This document shows positions 23,129 to 30,739 of a DNA stretch of 33,078 nt, one piece after another. The notes beneath the pieces were generated by a model. The model did no database searches, had not been told where the DNA came from, and saw nothing but the letters and a program-made list of their open reading frames with translations. This stretch comes from Mesorhizobium sp. SCN 65-20 (GTDB taxonomy: Bacteria > Pseudomonadota > Alphaproteobacteria > Rhizobiales > Rhizobiaceae). Where the stretch lies: contig MEEF01000136.1 in assembly GCA_001724355.1 (NCBI GenBank), forward strand, positions 1 through 33,078, in the 5' to 3' direction. The position numbers and the translations under genes were made by a program. Position 1 is the first letter of the stretch; each line of letters opens with the position of its first letter.

Positions 23129-23692
23129 CTAGAATTTGTAGCCCACGCGCGCCTTGACGAGATTGATCTGGCCATCGATCAGCGTTCCGTCGAACTTGTC
23201 GAACTGCATGTGATCCCAGCTCACGCCGGCAGAGAGATTGTCGGAAAGCAGGTAGTCGGCACCGGCACCTGCCACCCAGCCCCAGTCCTCCAGCCCGATG
23301 TTGGTGGTGATGTAGGTAGCCCCGGCATGGCCCGACAGAAGCAGGCGATCGAAGGCATAGCCTAAGCGAACCTTGGCCGCGTAGGAGTCCTCGACGTCGA
23401 TCGGGAAGCCTTCGAAGTTGATGTCGAGCCGCGTGTACTCGGCTTCGCCCCCGAGGACAAAAGAACCGAACTGGTGGAGGTAGCCGGCGTGAACTCCGAA
23501 GACCACGTCCTCTCCCGAGGAACGGAGCTGCGGCGTAAACGAGCGGTCGACATCGCGAAGCCAGCCATAGCCGCCCGAAATGCCGACATAGGGAGCGCTC
23601 CAGTCGACCTCCCCCCGCGTGCCGAGGTCGGCAGCCTGGCCGGCGCCGCTGGAGAGGACCAGAATCAAAATGGCAGGAATTCGCGCGCCCAT
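23129..23692 (-). CDS. Small outer-membrane beta-barrel protein
   Basis: The 187-aa protein has a signal peptide (MGARIPAILILVLSSGAGQA, cleavage likely before ADLG) and alternating hydrophobic strands: APYVGISGGYGWL, VVFGVHAGYLHQFGSFVLGGEAEY, AAKVRLGYAFDRLLLSGHAGATYI. It ends in VKARVGYKF with the terminal phenylalanine used by the BAM assembly machinery. This is the eight-stranded OmpA/Omp25-31-like porin family common in rhizobia. The ATG at 23690-23692 follows AGGGAA; an upstream TTG (23713) is less likely. Role unknown (surface structure or adhesion). It is preceded by an AT-rich promoter region. Confidence 0.82.
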   Translation of the reverse strand: MGARIPAILILVLSSGAGQAADLGTRGEVDWSAPYVGISGGYGWLRDVDRSFTPQLRSSGEDVVFGVHAGYLHQFGSFVLGGEAEYTRLDINFEGFPIDVEDSYAAKVRLGYAFDRLLLSGHAGATYITTNIGLEDWGWVAGAGADYLLSDNLSAGVSWDHMQFDKFDGTLIDGQINLVKARVGYKF

Positions 23693-25019
23693 CAGCTTCC
23701 CTGATCGAATCAATAAAGATCAGGACGCAATAAGCAGCTCAATCGAGCCCCTTCAAGAGTCGGCATAAAGGATAATTAATTTTGTATTTAAGTATTCATA
23801 ACATCAATATTTCTGCGATATCAAAGATATTCATTTATATTTTTTGAAGCATTCTACAAACTATTTGCCGGTTTTGACAAGTAACCGGCAGTAAACCCAA
23901 CATGCATAACACTCTATATCTCACCCCGAGGCACCCGCAATGAAGGAAGGGATGTCATCTCGAACCGTTCCGAGACTTGTTCACCGGATTCCGTTCCCCC
24001 GATATCTTGCGAGAGCAGATCCAAGCGCTGGATCGAAGCCAACGCAATGAGGCTCGTGCGAACCTCATCGGCGTTTCGGCGACCCCTGCACTTTCCCGAA
24101 AGAGATGATGCAAATGCCCGCACCGACGAGCCTGGCTTTGTTCTATGGAGTGAGTGCCAGGGGACGAAATGTGCCAGGCCATGGCGTGGCTCGAGGTGAC
24201 AGGCTTGCCAAGTTTGGCTTCGACTTCCGCCGCCATCGTCAAACGCACCAAACCCGGCTTCGACCCGGCCGACAACCCAAGTAACCAGAAAGCCCGCGTC
24301 ACGGGGGGCTTTGCTGTTTCCGGCAATCGCACGCGGACCTACCAGGGCCTCGCACCGTTTCGGCGACTGCTCCGCTCACCGCACTTCGTCCATCAGCAGC
24401 CGCAACGCGATATAAGGTCGCACAGGGCAATCGATCGGGAACATATGAAGAATTATTTTGAGGAAAATTGACACTCTTTCGAAACAATCAAAATGATTGT
24501 GAGCTCGTCTATGAGTGTTTATTCCATCCGTCGTCAATCATTCAAAATACACCATGCCCTTCACGTGGGTTGATTTACCTGCCAAACCAGTTATAGGGGA
24601 ACTTCCCGCCTTGAGTGGGGACATCTGCTGGTTGGGGAGGACGCCATGTCTCGCGACGCCCTCTTCCAATTGGGGATGGGTTCAATCCTGAACACCTCCC
24701 AAACGGAAGAAACAGACAACGCAAAGGTGCACGCCTGGATGCAGGTGGGGCGCTCGAGTGCTCATGTTCGGCTGCGGATGCGGCCGGCTGCAGGTCTCCG
24801 TTTCCGTGGCGCGGCGCACAAGGCCGGATGGGGCATCGCTGGTGCCCTGACGTCGCTCGCGGCCTCTCCTCCCTCCCGCGCGTTCCAGTAACGCCATCAT
24901 CAGCGCTGCCGACGCCTGCTGACCCTCTCCGAGGGTCGTGGCGTCATTTCATCTGCATTGCCGAAAGCCGCCTCGCGCGCGTCGCGCCCCGGGCAACCAA
25001 GTACGGAACACGACCAATA
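23693..25019. other. 1.3-kb stretch without a recognisable gene
   Basis: Positions 23720-23930 and 24440-24580 are AT-rich and probably promoter regions; 24600-25019 is GC-rich. Dyads seen are TGCCGGTT/AACCGGCA (23866-23873 and 23883-23890), AAAGCCC/GGGCTTT (24289-24295 and 24306-24312, terminator-like) and ACAATCA/TGATTGT (24484-24490 and 24494-24500). Short open frames on both strands have no family resemblance and no convincing ribosome sites. No tRNA or mobile-element ends were found. Confidence 0.5.
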
Positions 25020-26117
25020 ATGATCCAGACGCCCTACTACCTGATCGACGAGACCAGGCTCCTTCGCAACATGGAGATCATGCAACAGGTGCGCGAACGC
25101 AGCGGCGCCAAGCTGCTGCTCGCGCTCAAGTGTTTCGCCACCTGGTCGGTGTTCGACCTGATGAAGCAGTACATGGACGGCACCACCTCGTCGTCGTTGT
25201 ACGAGGCCAAGCTCGGTTATCAGAAGTTCGGCGGTGAAACCCATGCCTACAGCGTGGCCTATGCCGACCACGAGATCGACGAGGTCGTCGCCAATTCCGA
25301 CAAGATCATCTTCAACTCGATCGCCCAGTTCGAGCGCTTTGCGGGCCGCACGGCGGCCATGCAGCGCGGCCTGCGCCTCAACCCAAAGGTCAGCTCGTCG
25401 AGCTTCGACCTCGCCGACCCCGCACGCCCCTACAGCCGCCTCGGCGAATGGGACACAGACAAGATCGCCGCCGTGGTCGACCGCGTCGACGGCTTCATGG
25501 TCCACAACAACTGCGAGAACGGCGACTTCGCCTTGTTCGACCGCATGCTCGCCGCGATCGAGGAGCGGTTTGGGCCACTCCTCGGCCAGGTCAACTGGAT
25601 CAGCCTCGGCGGCGGCATCCACTTCACCGGCGACGGCTATCCGCTCGGCGCCTTCTGCGACCGTCTCAAGGCCTTCTCCGAACGCTACGGCGTGCAGGTC
25701 TATCTCGAGCCGGGCGAAGCCGCCATCACGCGCAGCACGACGCTGGAGCTGACAGTGCTCGACACGCTGTTCAACGGCAAGCACATCGCCGTCGTCGACA
25801 GCTCGATCGAGGCCCACATGCTCGACCTGCTGATCTACCGCCAGACCGCGAAGGTCGAGCCCGACGCGGGCGAGCACACATACCTCGTCTGCGGAAAATC
25901 GTGCCTGGCCGGCGACATCTTCGGCGAGTTCCGCTTTGCCGAACCGCTCAAGGTCGGCGACCGCATCACCATCCAGGACGCGGCCGGCTACACCATGGTC
26001 AAGAAGAACTGGTTCAACGGCGTGAACATGCCCTCAATCGCCATCCGCAGCCTCGACGGCTCGGTACGGGTGGCACGCCAGTTCGGCTTCGACGATTTCG
26101 TCTCGAGCCTTTCCTGA
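25020..26117 (+). CDS. nspC: Carboxynorspermidine/carboxyspermidine decarboxylase
   Basis: The 365-aa PLP enzyme of the alanine racemase/DapF-like fold III decarboxylases removes CO2 from carboxy(nor)spermidine to give (nor)spermidine. Visible are the PLP lysine in LLLALKCFATW (K37), the region MVHNNCENGDF, the glycine-rich phosphate loop WISLGGGIHFTGDGYP, EPGEAAI, and CGKSCLAGDIFGEF with the probable catalytic cysteine C295. The ATG at 25020 starts the family-typical TPYYLIDETRL; the open frame reaching back to 24615 does not look like protein. It is followed 45 bases later by the dehydrogenase of the same pathway. In alphaproteobacteria this pair usually makes spermidine through carboxyspermidine. 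Confidence 0.9.
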   Translation: MIQTPYYLIDETRLLRNMEIMQQVRERSGAKLLLALKCFATWSVFDLMKQYMDGTTSSSLYEAKLGYQKFGGETHAYSVAYADHEIDEVVANSDKIIFNSIAQFERFAGRTAAMQRGLRLNPKVSSSSFDLADPARPYSRLGEWDTDKIAAVVDRVDGFMVHNNCENGDFALFDRMLAAIEERFGPLLGQVNWISLGGGIHFTGDGYPLGAFCDRLKAFSERYGVQVYLEPGEAAITRSTTLELTVLDTLFNGKHIAVVDSSIEAHMLDLLIYRQTAKVEPDAGEHTYLVCGKSCLAGDIFGEFRFAEPLKVGDRITIQDAAGYTMVKKNWFNGVNMPSIAIRSLDGSVRVARQFGFDDFVSSLS

Positions 26118-26162
26118 ACTTTTCCTGCCCTTTCATCCCCAACACGGAGCCTAACGCTTGAA

Positions 26163-27431
26163 ATGAAGAAGAACGTCCTGATTATCGGTGCCGGCGGTGT
26201 CGCCCAAGTCGTCGCTCACAAATGCGCGCAGAACAACGATGTCCTTGGCGACATCCATATCGCCTCGCGCACGGTCGAGAAGTGCAGGAGCATCATCGAC
26301 TCGATCCGCGACAAGAAGAGCCTGAAGACGAACAAGGCGCTCGAGGCCCATGCCGTCGACGCCCTGGATGTCGAAGCGCTGAAGGCGCTGATCGAAAGGA
26401 CGCAGTCGCAGATCGTGATCAATGTCGGCTCGGCCTTCGTCAACATGTCGGTGCTTTCGGCATGCGTGGCAACTGGCGCGGCCTACATCGATACCGCGAT
26501 CCACGAGGATCCGGCGAAGATCTGCGAGACCCCGCCGTGGTACGGCAACTACGAGTGGAAGCGCATCGAGGAATGCCGCGAGGCGGGCGTCACCGCGATC
26601 CTCGGCGCCGGCTTCGATCCGGGCGTCGTCAACGCCTATGCGGCGCTGGCGCGCGACGAGTACTTCGACGAAATCGAGTCGATCGACATCGTCGACGTAA
26701 ATGCCGGCAGCCACGGACGCTACTTCGCCACCAACTTCGATCCGGAGATCAATTTCCGCGAGTTCACCGGAACCGTCTGGTCGTGGCAGGACAAGAACTG
26801 GGTTTCGAACAAGATGTTCGAGGTCCGCAAGGAATGGCAGCTGCCGGTGGTCGGAACCAGCACGACCTACCTGACCGGCCATGACGAGGTGCATTCGCTG
26901 TCGCGCCATCTCGGCGTGCCCAACGTGCGCTTCTGGATGGGCTTCGGCGACCACTACATCAACGTCTTCACGGTGCTGAAGAACCTCGGCCTTCTGTCCG
27001 AGCAGCCGGTCACCACCGCCGAGGGCCAGCAGGTGGTGCCACTCAAGGTCGTCAAGGCGGTGTTGCCCGATCCGGCGTCGCTCGCGCCGACCTACAGCGG
27101 CAAGACCTGCATCGGCGACGTCGTCATCGGCACCAAGGATGGCAAGCTGCGCGAGGTCTTCATCTACAACGTCGCCGATCATGCCGAAGCCTACGCCGAG
27201 GTTGGCAGCCAGGGCATCTCCTACACCGCTGGCGTTCCTGCCGTCGCCGCGGCTATGCTGGTCGCCACCGGCGAGTGGGATGCGAAGACCATGGTCAATG
27301 TCGAGCAGCTGCCGCCCAGGCCGTTCCTGCGCCTTCTCGACACGCTCGGGCTGCCGACGCGCATCAAGGACGAGACCGGCGACCGCCCGCTCATCCTGAC
27401 CGAGGAACCTGCCGCCCTGGCCGCAGAATAA
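26163..27431 (+). CDS. Carboxynorspermidine/carboxyspermidine dehydrogenase (saccharopine dehydrogenase-like)
   Basis: The 422-aa NADPH-dependent enzyme condenses aspartate semialdehyde with putrescine or diaminopropane, feeding the decarboxylase upstream. The N-terminus KKNVLIIGAGGVAQVVAHKCA is a Rossmann dinucleotide loop. ASRTVEKC marks the second strand, VNVGSAFVNMSVLSACVATG the region before the substrate domain, and ILGAGFDPGVVNAYAALA a family signature. The C-terminal half holds KAVLPDPASLAPTYSGKTCIG and SYTAGVPAVAAAMLVATGEW. The ATG at 26163 has only a distant GGAG. Length is normal. The two genes form an operon ended by the hairpin at 27459-27495. Confidence 0.9.
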   Translation: MKKNVLIIGAGGVAQVVAHKCAQNNDVLGDIHIASRTVEKCRSIIDSIRDKKSLKTNKALEAHAVDALDVEALKALIERTQSQIVINVGSAFVNMSVLSACVATGAAYIDTAIHEDPAKICETPPWYGNYEWKRIEECREAGVTAILGAGFDPGVVNAYAALARDEYFDEIESIDIVDVNAGSHGRYFATNFDPEINFREFTGTVWSWQDKNWVSNKMFEVRKEWQLPVVGTSTTYLTGHDEVHSLSRHLGVPNVRFWMGFGDHYINVFTVLKNLGLLSEQPVTTAEGQQVVPLKVVKAVLPDPASLAPTYSGKTCIGDVVIGTKDGKLREVFIYNVADHAEAYAEVGSQGISYTAGVPAVAAAMLVATGEWDAKTMVNVEQLPPRPFLRLLDTLGLPTRIKDETGDRPLILTEEPAALAAE

Positions 27432-27458
27432 GGCATCCGCGCAAGCGGGTTCGAAAAA

Positions 27459-27495
27459 GCGAAGCCGCCGGAGGTTTGCCCTTCGGCGGCTTCGC
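27459..27495 (+). terminator. Rho-independent-like terminator after the polyamine operon
   Basis: GCGAAGCCGCCG (27459-27470) pairs perfectly with CGGCGGCTTCGC (27484-27495), a 12-bp stem with a 13-base loop, followed by CTGTTTCTG. It is preceded by an A-run (GAAAAA), so it could also work in the opposite direction. Confidence 0.78.
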
Positions 27496-27708
27496 CTGTT
27501 TCTGCCCCTGGGACGACCGGTGTTTCAGGGAGACAATGCCCCATCCGCGACGGCCCGGAGGGCCTGTCGAAGGGCGGCCCAGTTATATGCGCATGTCCTA
27601 AATTAACCATCCGAGCGCCGCATCATCAACACACTTGCTGCCTAGGCACGGGTCGGGCGGATGGGATCACTGGGGTTCAACAGCAATCAGAACCAACGGG
27701 GAGACCCC

Positions 27709-28905
27709 ATGCCTCAGCACAGCGCCAACGAGCAGTACCTGCTCGAGCTCATCAACGCGGAGCGCGCCAAAGTCGGCGCCCAGCCTCTGGCATTCGACAA
27801 CGATCTCAGCGAAGCAGCCGAGGGCCACGACCAGTGGATGCTCGCGACGGATATCTTCTCCCACACCGGATCCGGCGGTTCCTCGCCGACGACCCGCATG
27901 AAGAACGCGGGCTACGTCCTTTCCGGCTCGTGGGCGACGGGTGAGAACATCGCCTGGGCCACGACCCGTGCGCCCACCGGCTACTCGGACGAGGTCAAGC
28001 TCCTCCACACCAACCTGATGAACTCGTCCGGCCACCGGGCGAACATCCTCAATCCCAATTTCCGCGAAGTCGGGCTCGGCTTCGAGGTCGGCGACTACAA
28101 GGGCCGCTCGAGTGCCTTCGTTACGGAGGACTTCGGCAAGACCGGCTCGGACCTGTTCCTGACCGGCGTAGCCTTCGACGACATGGACGGCGACCGCTTC
28201 TACGATCCGGGCGAGGGCATGGGAGCCATCACCATCACGGCCAAGAACGCGGCCGGCCAGACCTTCAAGACGACGACTTCGGCGGCCGGCGGCTACGATC
28301 TCGTGCTGAAGCCTGGCACCTACACGGTGACCTTCTCGGGCACCAACATCGCGACCTCCACCAAGACGGTGACGATCGGTACCAAGAACGTGAAGGTCGA
28401 CCTGATGGATCCGGCGATGAAGTCGGGGACGCTCGGCGTGAGCGCCTCGGCCGAGAACCCCACGGGCGACGCGGCTTCGGTGCAGGCACCGTCGAAGCAA
28501 GCCGTCGTTCAGGACGACACCGTCGTCGACGCCTCGAAGCCGGCAAACGCCTGGCTCGCTGATTTCTTCAGCAAGATGGAGCACCGCGGCGCCGATCATA
28601 CCGCCCGCTTTGCGGACAAAGTGGCGGGAGCCGCGGACGGCGCGGCCAAGCATGCCGTGGTGCTCGATGGCGACCAGTTCGCATTCGACGCGAATGTAAT
28701 CGCCCATGCCAATGCCGACCAGGTCAGCGACGTCATCGACGGAAGCCACGTGCAGCAGGCGCTGGACGATGCAGTGGCAACGCTGCAGTCTCACCTGCCC
28801 GCCGACGTCGTCGCCGATGCCGGCGACGCGGCGCAGGCGGCGGTTGCCAAGATCCTCTCCCAGATCGCCGCGCATTCGGGCCACCACAACACGGACCTCG
28901 TCTGA
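27709..28905 (+). CDS. CAP/SCP-domain protein, probable type I secretion substrate
   Basis: A 398-aa protein. Residues about 8-142 are a CAP (SCP/PR-1-like) domain with SHTG (H52), GENIAWA (E79), and GHRANILNPNFREVGLGF (H109), the cavity residues of bacterial CAP proteins. Residues about 150-235 are a Cna-B/SdrD-like beta-sandwich (FLTGVAFDDMDGDRFYDPGEG with a DxDxD calcium-type loop, then GGYDLVLKPGTYTVTFSG). The remaining 165 residues are Ala/Asp/Val-rich with no RTX repeats, ending NTDLV. There is no Sec signal peptide, and a complete type I exporter follows, so the C-terminus probably holds an uncleaved export signal. The ATG at 27709 is preceded by GGGGAGA; an ATG at 27661 has no such site. 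Extracellular function unknown. Confidence 0.8.
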   Translation: MPQHSANEQYLLELINAERAKVGAQPLAFDNDLSEAAEGHDQWMLATDIFSHTGSGGSSPTTRMKNAGYVLSGSWATGENIAWATTRAPTGYSDEVKLLHTNLMNSSGHRANILNPNFREVGLGFEVGDYKGRSSAFVTEDFGKTGSDLFLTGVAFDDMDGDRFYDPGEGMGAITITAKNAAGQTFKTTTSAAGGYDLVLKPGTYTVTFSGTNIATSTKTVTIGTKNVKVDLMDPAMKSGTLGVSASAENPTGDAASVQAPSKQAVVQDDTVVDASKPANAWLADFFSKMEHRGADHTARFADKVAGAADGAAKHAVVLDGDQFAFDANVIAHANADQVSDVIDGSHVQQALDDAVATLQSHLPADVVADAGDAAQAAVAKILSQIAAHSGHHNTDLV

Positions 28906-28927
28906 TCCGTACCCAGGCTGCCAGGGC

Positions 28928-28955
28928 GGCGGGCCCCGTTTCGGCGGGGCTCGCC
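28928..28955 (+). terminator. Hairpin between the CAP gene and its exporter genes
   Basis: GGCGGGCCCCG (28928-28938) pairs with CGGGGCTCGCC (28945-28955) around TTTCGG, 11 bp with one G-U pair. It sits 22 bases after the CAP stop and 35 before the transporter's start. As after the RTX gene, it would let the secreted protein be made in excess over its exporter. Confidence 0.55.
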
Positions 28956-28990
28956 ACCTGGCCGTTATCCGGCTGCCATAGGGGGAAGCC

Positions 28991-30739
28991 CTGACCAGTC
29001 CCTTCTCGACCGATCTCGCCCGCGCCGGCCGCTCGGAGCTGCGCGAGGCGCTGGCCTCCTTCCGGGGCGCCTTCGTCGCCGTCGCATGCTTCAGCGGCCT
29101 CATCAACGTGCTGATGCTTTCCGGTTCGCTGTTCATGCTGCAGGTCTACGACCGCGTGCTGCCGAGCCGCAGCATTCCGACGCTGGTCGCGCTGATCGTC
29201 ATGGTCGTCGTGCTCTACGCCTTCCAGGGCGTGCTCGAGGTCGTGCGCTCACGAGTGCTGACGCGTATCGGCGCCGGCATCGACGAGATCATCAGCGGCC
29301 GCGTTTTCAGTTGCATCGTGCGGCTACCGCTGCGCACCCGCGACCGCGGCGAGGGGTTGATGGCTCTCCGCGATCTCGACCAGGTCAGCGGCTTCCTGTC
29401 TGGGGGCGGACCGGCAGCGCTGTTCGACCTGCCGTGGATTCCGCTCTATATCGGCGTCTGCTTCCTGTTCCATCCCTGGATCGGCGTCGCAGCCCTCGTC
29501 GGCGCCATCCTGCTGGTCTCGCTGACCGTCGTTGCCGACCGCCTGGTGCGCGCACCGACCAAGGCGATGTCCTCTCTCGGCACGAAACGGGCCGCCATCG
29601 CCCAGTCGAGCGCCCGCAATGCCGAGGTGCTGACCGCCATGGGCATGGGCGACAACCTCGCGCGGCGCTGGACCAGGGCCAACAACGATTTCCGCTCCGC
29701 GCAGGAACGCACGAGCGACATCACCGGCGGCTTCGGCGCCACCTCGCGCATCCTGCGCATGATGCTGCAGTCCATGGTGCTGGCGCTCGGCGCCTATCTG
29801 GTCATCTACCAGCAGGCGACGCCGGGCATCATCATCGCGAGCTCGATCCTGACCTCGCGGGCGCTGGCGCCGATCGAACTGGCGATCGCGCACTGGAAGG
29901 GCTTCCTCGGTGCCCGCCAGAGCTGGCGCCGTCTCGACGAACTGTTTGCCGCCCTGCCCGCGGCAGATGACGGAATGGAGCTTCCCGCGCCCACTTCGGA
30001 ACTCACTGTCGAGAGTATCGCCGTCGTGGCGCCCGGCGACCGCCGCCTGCTGCTGCAGGACGTCGAGTTCTCGTTGAAGGCCGGTTCCGGCATGGGCGTG
30101 ATCGGCCCGAGCGGATCGGGCAAGTCGTCGCTGGCGCGTGCGCTCGTCGGTGTCTGGCCGCTGACGCGCGGCAAGATCAGGCTGGACGGGGCGGCACTCG
30201 AGCAGTGGCCTGCCGGCTCGCTTGGCCGCCACATCGGCTATCTGCCCCAGGACGTCGAGCTGTTCGCCGGCACCGTCGGCCAGAACATCTCGCGATTCGA
30301 CGAGGAAGCCTCGTCCGACGACATCATCGCCGCGGCCCGGTCGGCGGGCGTGCATGAGATGATCCTGCGGCTGCCGGAAGGCTATCGCACCGAGATCGGC
30401 GAAGCCGGCGCGGCCCTGTCCGCCGGCCAGCGGCAGCGGGTGGCGCTTGCCCGCGCCCTTTACCGCGATCCGTTCCTCGTCGTTCTCGACGAACCCAATT
30501 CCAATCTCGACGCGGCGGGCGAACAGGCGCTGACGCAGGCCATAGAGCGCATCAAGGCGCGCGGCGGCATCGTCATCGTGGTGGCGCACAGGCCGAGCGC
30601 GCTCGCCGCGCTCGATCATCTGCTGGTTCTCGGCGGCGGCCGGCAGCAGGCCTTCGGCCTCAAGGGCGACATCGCGCGCCAGGCCATTCAGCCGGCACCG
30701 CTGCATGCCGTCGCCACCGAAAAGGCGGGTTCGCTATGA
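28991..30739 (+). CDS. Type I secretion ABC transporter (PrtD-like), CTG start
   Basis: The 582-aa half-transporter has transmembrane helices in about residues 25-300 (FVAVACFSGLINVLMLSG, then LFMLQVYDRVLPSRS). Its nucleotide-binding domain has Walker A GPSGSGKSS (372-380), the variant signature LSAGQRQRVALAR (from 476), Walker B LVVLDEPNSNLD (from about 496) and the H-loop VAHRPS. The reading frame between the upstream in-frame TAG (28979) and the ATG at 29108 has no ATG, GTG or TTG that keeps the conserved N-terminus. The CTG at 28991 lies just after AGGGGGAAG and gives a family-typical N-terminus and length. It overlaps the next gene by ATGA. Cargo: probably the upstream CAP protein. Confidence 0.83.
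   Translation: MTSPFSTDLARAGRSELREALASFRGAFVAVACFSGLINVLMLSGSLFMLQVYDRVLPSRSIPTLVALIVMVVVLYAFQGVLEVVRSRVLTRIGAGIDEIISGRVFSCIVRLPLRTRDRGEGLMALRDLDQVSGFLSGGGPAALFDLPWIPLYIGVCFLFHPWIGVAALVGAILLVSLTVVADRLVRAPTKAMSSLGTKRAAIAQSSARNAEVLTAMGMGDNLARRWTRANNDFRSAQERTSDITGGFGATSRILRMMLQSMVLALGAYLVIYQQATPGIIIASSILTSRALAPIELAIAHWKGFLGARQSWRRLDELFAALPAADDGMELPAPTSELTVESIAVVAPGDRRLLLQDVEFSLKAGSGMGVIGPSGSGKSSLARALVGVWPLTRGKIRLDGAALEQWPAGSLGRHIGYLPQDVELFAGTVGQNISRFDEEASSDDIIAAARSAGVHEMILRLPEGYRTEIGEAGAALSAGQRQRVALARALYRDPFLVVLDEPNSNLDAAGEQALTQAIERIKARGGIVIVVAHRPSALAALDHLLVLGGGRQQAFGLKGDIARQAIQPAPLHAVATEKAGSL

Noticed and set aside
24250-24290. TTCGACCC pattern suggesting a tRNA T-arm near the orphan hairpin
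   Set aside because: No acceptor, D or anticodon stem could be paired around it, so a tRNA or attachment site is not supported.
23914-24471. Short overlapping ORFs on both strands in the gene-free stretch
   Set aside because: No family resemblance, no clear ribosome sites and no consistent coding strand; I cannot exclude gene remnants.
24615-25019. Open N-terminal extension of the decarboxylase
   Set aside because: 135 codons without a stop, but the sequence is Arg/Gly/Pro/Ser-rich and non-homologous. The family N-terminus begins at 25020.
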